This document shows positions 1-6,178 of a stretch of DNA of 64,000 nucleotides, in pieces (the first letter of the stretch is position 1; every line of letters begins with the position of its first letter). The notes below the pieces were generated by a model. That model did not search any database. It had not been told where the DNA came from and saw only the letters and a list, made by a program, of their open reading frames with translations. The DNA is from Deltaproteobacteria bacterium RIFCSPHIGHO2_02_FULL_40_28 (GTDB lineage Bacteria; UBA10199; 2-12-FULL-40-28): positions 1 through 64,000 of the forward strand of contig MGRJ01000009.1 of NCBI GenBank assembly GCA_001798135.1. Direction: 5' to 3'. Both the position numbers and the translations under genes were made by a program.

Positions 1-66
1 CTTGGTTATAAAACCCCGGTGGAGTATGAAAGTTCTCATCAACAATTAACGGCTCTCGCCGCTTAA
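1..66 (+). pseudogene. 3' end of an IS3-family transposase (cut by window edge)
   Basis: The first 21 codons read LGYKTPVEYESSHQQLTALA then A and a TAA stop. The YKTPVEYE stretch is the usual C-terminal tail of the integrase-core (DDE, rve-like) OrfB transposase of IS3-family elements. An IS3-type terminal inverted repeat follows five bases after the stop, so this is the right end of an insertion sequence whose body lies outside the window. Whether the full element is intact cannot be seen here. Confidence 0.7.
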
Positions 67-70
67 TTTT

Positions 71-97
71 GGTGTCCACTTTTTCGGGGGAAGATCA
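71..97. repeat. Right terminal inverted repeat of the IS3-family element
   Basis: On the minus strand this reads TGATCTTCCCCCGAAAAAGT followed by GGACACC. The TGATC outer end, the C-run and the AGTGGACA inner part match the usual design of IS3-family terminal repeats, and the site sits directly after the transposase stop codon. The left end is outside the window, so the target duplication cannot be checked. Confidence 0.65.
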
Positions 98-105
98 AAG
101 TAAAT

Positions 106-1170
106 ATGACTTCGAAAAAATCAAAATCGATCGTTGGAAAAAATGATCAAAATCCAAAGTGTGATTTTTATTCTCGCGTTCGTAACATTATTGAACAGGC
201 CAGATCCAATGCATATCGTTCCGTCAATTTCATTATGGTTGAAGCTTACTGGAATGTGGGTCGAGTGATTGTAGAAGAAGAGCAAGGGGGACAAAGACGC
301 GCGGCTTATGGTGAAACCATTCTGGCTGACCTTTCTACTCGATTAACAGGGGAATTTGGCAAGGGGTTTGATCTGACTAATCTTCGTAAAATGAGGCAGT
401 TTTATCTTATGTTTCCAAAACAAGACGCAGCGCGTCTCGAATTGTCATGGACCCACTATCGCCTTCTGTTGCGAGTGGAAAATGAACAAGCTCGTAAGTG
501 GTACATGAACGAAGCTATGGATCAAAATTGGTCTACTCGCCAGATGGAACGTCAGATCAATTCTTTTTATTACGAACGATTGCTAGTGAGTAAGCACAAA
601 ACTCCAATCGTCAAAGAAGCAAAGGAAAAGCTGGCTCAAGTTGAACCGGAAGAATTTATCCGTGACCCTTATGTTTTGGAATTCCTAAATTTAAAGAGCT
701 CCCCAGGCCTACGCGAATCTGAATTAGAAAAATCAATCATTGATAATCTGAAAAATTTTTTGTTGGAACTTGGCAAAGGATTTTCTTTCGTCGCCCGCCA
801 AAAACGGATGAGATTTGAAGAAGAAGATTTCTATGCCGACTTGGTTTTCTACAATTACATTCTCAAATATTTTGTGCTCATTGATTTAAAAATTGGAAAA
901 TTAACTCACCAGGATATTGGTCAAATGGATAGTTATGTACGTATGTTTGAAGAAAATTGCCGTGGCAAGGATGATAACCCAACTATCGGATTGATTCTTT
1001 GCTCAAAGAAAAACGAGGCGATTGCAAAATATTCTGTTCTCAAAGACAGCAAGAGGCTATTTGCTTCCAAATACAAGCTTTACTTGCCAACAGAAAAAGA
1101 GTGGCAAAAAGAACTTGAGCAGGAACGGGCTTTAATTGAGCAGGAAAAAATTTTAACAAAAAGCAAATGA
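106..1170 (+). CDS. YhcG family PDDEXK nuclease (DUF1016)
   Basis: A 354-residue protein of the DUF1016/YhcG family. The N-terminal half (about residues 20-160) is the helical DUF1016_N domain, with the typical segments VEAYWNVGRVIVEEEQ and YGETILADLSTRL. The C-terminal half (about 180-330) is the PDDEXK nuclease fold: D245 in DFYADLVFYN and D260-L-K262 in VLIDLKIG supply the metal-binding acid and catalytic lysine pattern. The family is found near mobile elements and in defence islands; its substrate is not settled. It begins nine bases after the end of an IS3-family element and is followed after one base by an ORF6N gene, so the two are probably co-transcribed. No strong ribosome-binding site precedes the ATG. 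Family assignment is firm; biological role is unknown. Confidence 0.88.
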   Translation: MTSKKSKSIVGKNDQNPKCDFYSRVRNIIEQARSNAYRSVNFIMVEAYWNVGRVIVEEEQGGQRRAAYGETILADLSTRLTGEFGKGFDLTNLRKMRQFYLMFPKQDAARLELSWTHYRLLLRVENEQARKWYMNEAMDQNWSTRQMERQINSFYYERLLVSKHKTPIVKEAKEKLAQVEPEEFIRDPYVLEFLNLKSSPGLRESELEKSIIDNLKNFLLELGKGFSFVARQKRMRFEEEDFYADLVFYNYILKYFVLIDLKIGKLTHQDIGQMDSYVRMFEENCRGKDDNPTIGLILCSKKNEAIAKYSVLKDSKRLFASKYKLYLPTEKEWQKELEQERALIEQEKILTKSK

Positions 1171-1171
1171 G

Positions 1172-1660
1172 TTGATTATCAAAACAAAATCTATTTTTCT
1201 TATTCGGGGGCATAAAGTGATGGTTGATGCAGACTTGGCATCAATTTATGGGGTTACTACCAAACGTCTTAACGAACAGGTTAAGCGAAACCGGTCCCGC
1301 TTTCCTCAAGATTTTACGTTTCAACTCGATATCGATGAAAAAAAGGAACTGGTCGCAAATTGCGACCGGTTCAAAAACCTTAAACATTCAACGGTGTTGC
1401 CCTATGTTTTTATGGAACATGGTGCCATTATGTTGGCTAGTGTGCTCAATAGTGAAATTGCTGTTCAGGCTAGTATTCAGGTTGTTCGGGCTTTTGTAAA
1501 ACTAAGGGAGCTTCTCACTACAAATAAGGATTTGGCACGTAAATTAGCAGGGCTGGAAAAAAAGTACGACCATCAGTTCAAGGTTGTTTTTGATGCCATT
1601 CGTGAATTAATGGAACCGCCTCCTTCTAAAAAGAGAAAAATAGGATTTAGGGCGAGGTAG
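1172..1660 (+). CDS. ORF6N domain-containing protein
   Basis: A 162-residue protein with an N-terminal ORF6N domain (about residues 8-110), recognised by IFLIRGHKVMVDADLASIYG, TKRLNEQVKRNRSRFPQDF and LPYVFMEHGAIMLASVL. ORF6N is a putative DNA-binding domain (KilA-N-related) of phages and mobile elements. The C-terminal part (about 115-162) is charged and may form a short coiled coil. The frame opens with TTG one base after the stop of the YhcG-like nuclease, so translation may be coupled. ORF6N genes are often found beside YhcG-type nucleases and transposons, which suggests a mobile cargo pair, but no function can be assigned. TTG is the only plausible start near the domain. Confidence 0.82.
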   Translation: MIIKTKSIFLIRGHKVMVDADLASIYGVTTKRLNEQVKRNRSRFPQDFTFQLDIDEKKELVANCDRFKNLKHSTVLPYVFMEHGAIMLASVLNSEIAVQASIQVVRAFVKLRELLTTNKDLARKLAGLEKKYDHQFKVVFDAIRELMEPPPSKKRKIGFRAR

Positions 1661-1918
1661 TTCGGAAAATTCAGTGCAAAATTCAGGCACGCGTGCAAAC
1701 CTCTGATCTAGAACGACTCAACTTGTACGGCTTTGTTGATTTGGGATCAAAAATATTTCGAGTACGTTTTGCTAAAGCCATAATCTTGATATTTTTTTAC
1801 TCGATTATCCAAACAAAATCTATTTTTATGTGAACTGCTGGCCTGTAGCCGTGCGTCTAGCCTTGGGTTTGAAAATAATTTGTAATTTTGCCGTTGGTAA
1901 AGCCAGATTTTATTGAAA

Positions 1919-2263
1919 TTAATGGGTGTGAATAGAATGATGGAGGAGATTTTGAACAAAGCGATTGAGGCTTTCTCCTTTTAGTTTTGCCTGGATAGCC
2001 AGGGTACGATGGAGTTCTGGATCAATACGGGTCACGAACTTACCAGAGTAGTCATGAGTGGAAATAGGTTTGGGAATATCGATTTTGTTCTTCTTAGCCT
2101 CCATAATCCACGATTGAATAGCCTGTTTAGAAGCTTTAAGAATGGCGTTAAAGTTTTTAACAAAAGAAAAACAACCCGGAAGCTCGGGCACCTTTATTCC
2201 CCAACCCTGGTCTTCTTCCGACCAAGTAACCACAAGAGAATATTTGGTGTTATTTTTTTTCAT
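1919..2263 (-). CDS. hicB: HicB family antitoxin
   Basis: A 114-residue antitoxin. The N-terminal part has the HicB fold (YSLVVTWSEEDQGWGIKVPE, then LPGCFSFVKNF), a degraded RNase H-like domain that blocks HicA. The C-terminal segment (about residues 75-110, GKFVTRIDPELHRTLAIQAK) is a ribbon-helix-helix type DNA-binding domain, so it can repress its own promoter. The start overlaps the 3' end of hicA by 14 bases, the usual hicA-hicB order with translational coupling. The pair lies between mobile-element cargo genes and a tRNA-Leu gene. Confidence 0.88.
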   Translation of the reverse strand: MKKNNTKYSLVVTWSEEDQGWGIKVPELPGCFSFVKNFNAILKASKQAIQSWIMEAKKNKIDIPKPISTHDYSGKFVTRIDPELHRTLAIQAKLKGESLNRFVQNLLHHSIHTH

Positions 2264-2498
2264 CGCTTTCTCCTAATAGATCGCGCTCTCTTAAATAACC
2301 AAGGAGTTCTTTTAAAATATACCGCGGCACTTCCTTGTTGTGAGTTGAAACAGTGAGAATGTAACCTTCTTTACTCCAAACCTCATGTGACCCCTTTCCC
2401 TTACGATAAGAAAATCCCAGCCTGTTTAATAAAGTATTTAATTCCTTTTTCTTAAGGTTGAGTGCAAAAAGTTTAGAAATTAATTTATCCACCTTCAT
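2250..2498 (-). CDS. hicA: HicA family mRNA interferase toxin
   Basis: Small toxin of the HicA family, a double-stranded-RNA-binding-like fold that cleaves mRNA. The core KKKELNTLLNRLGFSYRKGK followed by GSHEVW carries the expected catalytic His (GSH), and the end (TVSTHNKEVPRYILKELLGY) matches the family. The reading frame gives 82 residues from ATG at 2498, about 15 residues longer at the N terminus than the family core. That ATG overlaps a near-perfect -10 box, so the true start may lie downstream or the mRNA may be leaderless. It is first in a two-gene operon with hicB. Confidence 0.85.
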   Translation of the reverse strand: MKVDKLISKLFALNLKKKELNTLLNRLGFSYRKGKGSHEVWSKEGYILTVSTHNKEVPRYILKELLGYLRERDLLGESDEKK

Positions 2499-2526
2499 TA
2501 TAGTATCAAAAATGATATCATGTCAA
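2497..2526 (-). promoter_or_regulatory. hicAB promoter with embedded inverted repeat
   Basis: Read on the minus strand: a consensus -35 TTGACA (2526-2521), an 18-base spacer, and a consensus -10 TATAAT (2502-2497). The spacer holds a near-perfect inverted repeat on the plus strand, GTATCA-AAAA-TGATAT (2503-2518), a likely operator for HicB. The last two bases of the -10 box are the first two bases of the annotated hicA ATG, which puts transcription start inside the predicted reading frame. Confidence 0.7.
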
Positions 2527-2627
2527 GATCACTTAAATAGTGCTACAAGCAAAAGATGTGCCATGTGATGAATGTAGGGATTTTAAGGAGTTAGAGACAA
2601 TGCATGAAAAGAAGGGTTCAAAAAAAT

Positions 2628-2747
2628 GGTGCCCGGGACCGGAATCCGCCTTCGCTAAAGCTACGGCGGACAAGCCTAGCAAAAATTAAATTTTGTGGGC
2701 TTGCCGCGACGGAGCCTTGGCGAAGTTGGGTGCCCGGGACCGGAATC
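2628..2747. repeat. Palindromic element flanked by copies of the tRNA-Leu 3' end
   Basis: The 17-base string GTGCCCGGGACCGGAAT occurs twice, at 2630-2646 and at 2730-2746; the second copy is the 3' end of tRNA-Leu. Between them is an imperfect palindrome of about 80 bases. The left arm CTTCGCTAAAGCTACGGCGG pairs with a right arm whose reverse complement begins CTTCGCCAAGGCTCCGTCGC, around an AT-rich centre. This looks like a small non-autonomous palindromic element (REP/MITE-like) that duplicated or captured the tRNA end. Nothing here resembles a protein-coding gene. Confidence 0.6.
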
Positions 2748-2818
2748 GAACCGGTACAGGGCGGTAAAGCCCCGCAGGATTTTAAGTCCTGTGTGTCTAC
2801 CAATTCCACCACCCGGGC
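2731..2818 (-). tRNA. tRNA-Leu (anticodon UAA)
   Basis: The minus strand folds as a type II (long variable arm) tRNA: acceptor GCCCGGG/CCCGGGC, D arm GGTGGAATTGGTAGACAC, anticodon stem CAGGA/TCCTG with loop CTTAAAA (anticodon TAA), variable arm GCGGGGCTTTACCGCCCTGT and T arm CCGGTTCGATTCCGG. The discriminator is A. CCA is not encoded; the next bases are CCCA. It is the second tRNA of a probable Cys-Leu transcript, with two long palindromes between the genes and a truncated copy of its own 3' end about 100 bases downstream. Confidence 0.96.
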
Positions 2819-2820
2819 TG

Positions 2821-2945
2821 AGGAAATTCTGAAAAAGGGTCGTTGACTGCGTTGCCAACAAATTTGTAATCCTCACGTACCATTAAGTACGCTCCGGTTA
2901 CAAATTTGCCGGCGCCTTGCCACCAACCCTTTTTGAGAATTTCCT
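2821..2945. repeat. Long palindromic repeat A beside tRNA-Leu
   Basis: An imperfect 125-base palindrome centred near 2883. The left end AGGAAATTCTGAAAAAGGGT pairs with the right end ACCCTTTTTGAGAATTTCCT, and the inner part has ACAAATTTGTAA/TTACAAATTTG and CACGTAC-CATTAA-GTACGCT. It starts three bases from the 5' end of tRNA-Leu(UAA). It shares the central GTAC-N6-GTAC design and the GCGTTG/GGCGCCTTG arms with the element next to tRNA-Leu(AAG) at 56286-56429. No coding potential. Confidence 0.75.
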
Positions 2946-2958
2946 AACTTTTCAAAGA

Positions 2959-3077
2959 GGCTTTCATAAAAGGATTGGATGCAAGGCGGGTGAGGAGTGA
3001 AACCGGAGGCGTATATGAACATACGCTGAGGATTTCACGACGAAACCCAACGCAGCAGCCAGCCTTTTATGAAAGCC
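2959..3077. repeat. Long palindromic repeat B beside tRNA-Cys
   Basis: An imperfect 119-base palindrome centred near 3018. The outer arms are GGCTTTCATAAAAGG and CCTTTTATGAAAGCC, the inner arms contain GTGAAA/TTTCAC, and the tip is GTAT-ATGAAC-ATAC. It ends five bases from the 3' end of tRNA-Cys. Together with repeat A it fills the spacer between the two tRNA genes, so both would be transcribed if the tRNAs share the promoter at 3173-3201. Confidence 0.75.
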
Positions 3078-3082
3078 GGATG

Positions 3083-3154
3083 AGGCGCGGGTCGGAATTG
3101 AACCGACGTATAAGGGTTTTGCAGACCCTGGCCTTACCACTTGGCGACCGCGCC
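3083..3154 (-). tRNA. tRNA-Cys (anticodon GCA)
   Basis: The minus strand gives acceptor GGCGCGG/CCGCGCC, D arm TCGCCAAGTGGTAAGGC, anticodon stem AGGGT/ACCCT-like with loop CTGCAAA (anticodon GCA), and T arm GTCGGTTCAATTCCGAC. The discriminator is U, as expected for tRNA-Cys. CCA is not encoded. A promoter lies 19 bases upstream, and repeat B follows the 3' end. Confidence 0.95.
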
Positions 3155-3172
3155 TAAAAAATATGATTGAAT

Positions 3173-3201
3173 CTTATAAGTTAGCAAAAAAAGAAGGTCA
3201 A
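3173..3201 (-). promoter_or_regulatory. Promoter of the tRNA-Cys/tRNA-Leu transcript
   Basis: Minus-strand -35 TTGACC (3201-3196), a 17-base spacer, and -10 TATAAG (3178-3173). The predicted transcript start is about 12 bases before the mature 5' end of tRNA-Cys. No promoter is seen between the two tRNAs, so it probably serves both. Confidence 0.6.
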
Positions 3202-3334
3202 TCAAAAGCTATCACTCTATTTTTTAAACGCTCAAAGTCTACAAATCAAACTCATAAAACCTTTCTTTTTTAAAAACTCTTCTTATTTCAATGTTTTGAT
3301 GTATGGCATACGTTTTGCTTAATCCCTCTCCGTG

Positions 3335-3919
3335 ATGAAGTTTCATTATAAATATTTTTTCATTGGAATATTTTTTGTGATGTTTTCTGGAAAAAGTTTT
3401 TCGGCAGAACCATCTATAACCGAAGTAATCCAAGTGGCCATTAAAGCAGAAGGTATTGATTTAGCGTCTCTTAAAAATCTGGAACACAAAATGAAAAAAA
3501 GTGCCTGGCTTCCTGATTTTTATTTAGGATACGATCATTCGTTAAAAGATACTTCCAGCATTTCTATCTCCGATAATATTTCTGTTTCAAGTAGCGGAGT
3601 GGTTGTAGGGCCCGAAGATAGTGATTTAGATATTTCCTCTAACACAGGTATTTTAGTTCGAAGTCGTTTTGTTTGGAAACTCTCTTCCCTTGTTTTTCAT
3701 CCTTCACAATTAACAGCCCAAAATTTGGTAAACGAGCGGTACAAGCTACGTCACAACTTGCGTGACCTCGTTTACAAACTTTATTGGGAAAGAAAAAAAC
3801 TAGTTAAAACTAAAGGAGAAAGTTCTTGTTTTAAAATCGATCAATTAACCGAGGCTCTCAATGTAATCACTCATAACCAGTTTAGTAACCAGTGGAGCAA
3901 AAGAAAGGAATGTTCATGA
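3335..3919 (+). CDS. Secreted protein of unknown function
   Basis: A 194-residue protein with a signal peptide (FFIGIFFVMFSGKSFSAEPS, probable cleavage after FSA). The mature part has a motif reminiscent of outer-membrane efflux (TolC-like) repeats: a helix with LKNLEHKMKKSAWLPDFYLG, then a beta-rich stretch with serine and aspartate runs (about residues 70-110), and a second helical part ending in YKLYWERKKLVK. It is much shorter than TolC, so this is only a resemblance. I chose ATG 3335; a GTG lies one codon upstream. The stop overlaps the start of the next lipoprotein gene (ATGA), which indicates an operon and probably a shared envelope role. Confidence 0.6.
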   Translation: MKFHYKYFFIGIFFVMFSGKSFSAEPSITEVIQVAIKAEGIDLASLKNLEHKMKKSAWLPDFYLGYDHSLKDTSSISISDNISVSSSGVVVGPEDSDLDISSNTGILVRSRFVWKLSSLVFHPSQLTAQNLVNERYKLRHNLRDLVYKLYWERKKLVKTKGESSCFKIDQLTEALNVITHNQFSNQWSKRKECS

Positions 3920-4887
3920 AAAAATGTTTTCTGTTTATTTTTCTTTGTGCTTGTTCATCTTTACCCAGTTCTCACTCAAGCCAGCCCTTTGTTTACGAGG
4001 TAATTCCCAGTAACAATGCTTTTCTTTCTACTGTAAATAAAGTTGAAATCAAATTTTCAGAAGCTATTAATCCAAACACTCTCACTGAAGAATCTTTTAT
4101 GATAGTGGAAGGGAATTATAGTGCTTCTGATACCGACACTATCGATTCAACCTTGGCAGATGAAGAATTTAATCTTGTTGAAGGTAGCACAACACTATCG
4201 GAAGATGCTAAAACTCTCGTTTGGCAACCTGCACAAGTTTTACCAAACGGATTTTTTACCATCATTGTAACTTCTGCTATTCAAAATCCAAAACATTTTC
4301 CTTTGACTCAAACTCCAGGGCAGGGAAATCAATATTTTGTAAGTATTTTCCAAATTCAAGAAGAAACAAGTGTTGCTTCACAAAGTACAGAAATCCAAAC
4401 TGTTTATCAATTTCCGGATTCTGTTTTTATCAGCGAAGTGGTGGCCGATCCACAACAAGATTGGAATGATACAACTGGTGGTAATAGAATTGCTTTTGAT
4501 TCAATACCTGGCGTTGGAACCATTGGTTCAACTGATGAATGGATCGAACTCCGTAATGGTGGAAGTAGCGTTAATCTTTCAGGTTGGTCTTTGGAAATGT
4601 TGGATGGAACAGATGAAACCCTTATTTTTGGAGAAAGTGATGAAACATTGCTATTTTTTGCAGGCGGAAGCCTCGATTATTTTAATAATGAAGAATTTTT
4701 AATTGTAGGAGATTTGCCCGGAGATTTAAAAACAACTGTTGTTTTAAATTTGCGCGATGATACCGGAGCCTTGATTGATTCAATTGATGTTGCCGATGCA
4801 AATGGCTCTGGCATTGATGATGAGGCTTATCAGTTGCATGAAACTGGAGAGTGGAATCTTGATTTGGCAACTCCAGGCTTCGAATAA
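3916..4887 (+). CDS. Lipoprotein with Ig-like and lamin-tail (LTD) domains
   Basis: A 323-residue envelope lipoprotein. The signal peptide ends in a lipobox L10-C-A-C13. Residues about 25-125 look like a bacterial Ig-like (SbsA/Big_5) domain: SNNAFLSTVNKVEIKFSEAI, then a late LVWQPAQVLPNGFFTIIV. Residues about 165-320 resemble a lamin-tail domain: FISEVVADPQQDWND, TDEWIELRNGGSSVNLSGWS, and a late D-D-TGALIDSIDV. LTD domains in bacteria occur in surface and secreted proteins, often nucleases or adhesins; no catalytic domain is seen here. The start ATG 3916 has AAAGGAA seven bases upstream and overlaps the previous stop. The role is probably structural or binding at the cell surface. Confidence 0.78.
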   Translation: MKKCFLFIFLCACSSLPSSHSSQPFVYEVIPSNNAFLSTVNKVEIKFSEAINPNTLTEESFMIVEGNYSASDTDTIDSTLADEEFNLVEGSTTLSEDAKTLVWQPAQVLPNGFFTIIVTSAIQNPKHFPLTQTPGQGNQYFVSIFQIQEETSVASQSTEIQTVYQFPDSVFISEVVADPQQDWNDTTGGNRIAFDSIPGVGTIGSTDEWIELRNGGSSVNLSGWSLEMLDGTDETLIFGESDETLLFFAGGSLDYFNNEEFLIVGDLPGDLKTTVVLNLRDDTGALIDSIDVADANGSGIDDEAYQLHETGEWNLDLATPGFE

Positions 4888-4952
4888 TTTTTTTCTTGAC
4901 AGCCCTATTGGTTCTCTTTTTTGAAAAAATAAATGAAAACATGAATTTAATG

Positions 4953-4982
4953 TTGACTTTGTGGTGAAATACTCTTTATAAT
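4953..4982 (+). promoter_or_regulatory. Promoter of the 23-residue lysine-rich gene
   Basis: -35 TTGACT (4953-4958), an 18-base spacer, and a consensus -10 TATAAT (4977-4982). The transcript would begin near 4989 and reach the AAGGAGGG ribosome-binding site at 5011 after a leader of about 22 bases. Confidence 0.7.
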
Positions 4983-5023
4983 TCATAAGATAAGTTAACC
5001 CACACCATAAAAGGAGGGCCAAC

Positions 5024-5095
5024 ATGGCAGCAAAGAAGAAGAAGGCTAAGAAGTCTTCAAAGAAAAAATCTTCTTCAAAAAAGAAGAAAAGATAG
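5024..5095 (+). CDS. 23-residue lysine-rich microprotein
   Basis: A monocistronic short gene: strong promoter (4953-4982), a textbook ribosome-binding site AAGGAGGG six bases before ATG, 23 codons, and an intrinsic terminator 26 bases after the stop. The product is M-A-A followed by lysine, serine and alanine only, ending K-R; about 13 of 23 residues are Lys and none are acidic. That composition resembles the basic tails of histone H1-like or HU-like proteins, which suggests binding to DNA or RNA, but no domain can be named. The complete expression unit argues strongly that it is translated at a high level. Confidence 0.8.
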   Translation: MAAKKKKAKKSSKKKSSSKKKKR

Positions 5096-5120
5096 TTTGC
5101 ATTGCATCTTATTAAAAAAT

Positions 5121-5155
5121 AAAAACCCGCTACCAGTTAGCGGGTTTTTTCTTTT
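5121..5155 (+). terminator. Intrinsic terminator after the lysine-rich microprotein
   Basis: Perfect 9-base stem AACCCGCTA/TAGCGGGTT (5124-5132 and 5138-5146) with a 5-base loop CCAGT and a following T-run broken by one C. The next gene starts with an ATG at 5156, directly after the T-tract. Confidence 0.9.
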
Positions 5156-6178
5156 ATGGGCACGTTGAAAAAATTTAAACCTTTAAAGGGCATTACTGTT
5201 GTTGATCTCTCAAGACTTTTGCCAGGGCCTTACTGTTCCTTTGTTTTGGCAAGCCTTGGAGCCAAGGTGATGAAAGTTGAAGATAGTGAGTTGGGAGATT
5301 ATTTAAAACATTATCCACCCTTTGTATCAAAAGGTGAAGGTCGGGAAGGTCGAGAAGGACTTTTTTATCACGCCCTTAATTTTAATAAAAAGAAAATCAC
5401 TCTCAATCTCAGAGATAAAAAGGGAATTAAAACCCTTTATCAATTATGCAAAACATCTGATGTGGTGATTGAATCTTATCGTCCTGGTGTTTTTTCTAAA
5501 ATGGGATTTTCTTACCAAAAACTAAAATCAAAAAATAAAAAAATTATTTTAGCTTCTATTACAGGGTATGGCCAAAAAACTTCCATGAGTCATCTTGCTG
5601 GGCATGATCTTAATTTTATGTCGTTGGCTGGATTAATTAAGGAAGAAGCACTCCCTTCAATTCAGTGGGCAGATTTAGTAGGTGGAGGAATTTGGTCGGC
5701 TTTGATGATTATGAGTGCCCTCTATCAAGCAAACTTCCAGGGGAAGGGAAGCCATTTAGATCTTTCGATGAGTCATGCCATGCGCCTCACAGGCATGCTT
5801 CCCATTCTTTTAAGTCAGTTTGGTGGAGAATTTTTTTATTTATCCGGGGGGTTGGCTCGTTATGGAATTTATAAAACCAAGGATAACGAAAAAATAGCCC
5901 TGGCAGCCCTAGAAACTAAATTTTGGAACCCATTTTGTGACATTATTAAAAAACCAGAGTGGAAAGATGGGGAGAAAACTTTTTTAGATGCAAATCCTCA
6001 AATCAAACAAGAATTAAAAGAGATTTTTCTTCAAAAAACACGTGAAGAATGGACAAGACAGTTTCAAAATTTAGATTTATGCTTCACCCCTGTGTTAAAC
6101 CTTCAGGAAATTTTTTCTAAAAAGGATCCCTTAAGTGGAGATTTTTTGATTCCCTTTCCCAAGGGTTGCTTTTTATGA
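5156..6178 (+). CDS. Family III CoA-transferase, alpha-methylacyl-CoA racemase-like
   Basis: A 340-residue member of the CaiB/BaiF family. The N-terminal LKGITVVDLSRLLPGPYCSF and LGAKVMKVED form the CoA-binding start of the fold; DVVIESYRPGVFSKMGFSY is also typical. AGHDLNFMSLAG (H150) and a later D173 in WADLVGGG match the His/Asp pair of the alpha-methylacyl-CoA racemase branch, so racemisation of a 2-methylacyl-CoA is more likely than CoA transfer. It is somewhat shorter than most family members. The ATG sits at the end of the preceding terminator T-tract with no visible ribosome-binding site, so the start is uncertain. It overlaps rsmI (ATGA). Confidence 0.82.
   Translation: MGTLKKFKPLKGITVVDLSRLLPGPYCSFVLASLGAKVMKVEDSELGDYLKHYPPFVSKGEGREGREGLFYHALNFNKKKITLNLRDKKGIKTLYQLCKTSDVVIESYRPGVFSKMGFSYQKLKSKNKKIILASITGYGQKTSMSHLAGHDLNFMSLAGLIKEEALPSIQWADLVGGGIWSALMIMSALYQANFQGKGSHLDLSMSHAMRLTGMLPILLSQFGGEFFYLSGGLARYGIYKTKDNEKIALAALETKFWNPFCDIIKKPEWKDGEKTFLDANPQIKQELKEIFLQKTREEWTRQFQNLDLCFTPVLNLQEIFSKKDPLSGDFLIPFPKGCFL

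Noticed and set aside
1661-1918. Possible gene in the gap between the ORF6N gene and hicB
   Set aside because: Only short frames without ribosome-binding sites or recognisable products; nothing else was seen in this stretch.
2009-2356. Plus-strand frame opposite hicAB
   Set aside because: It lies entirely antisense to the HicAB pair and has no family features.
2604-2876. Open frames on both strands across the tRNA-Leu(UAA) gene and its flanking palindromes
   Set aside because: They are antisense or sense reads of tRNA and repeat sequence, with no family resemblance and no ribosome-binding site.
2821-3077. CRISPR-like repeat array
   Set aside because: The repeats are long single palindromes without regular spacers.
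4682-5025. Minus-strand frames antisense to the LTD lipoprotein
   Set aside because: No start signals and low-complexity products; they shadow a well-supported gene.
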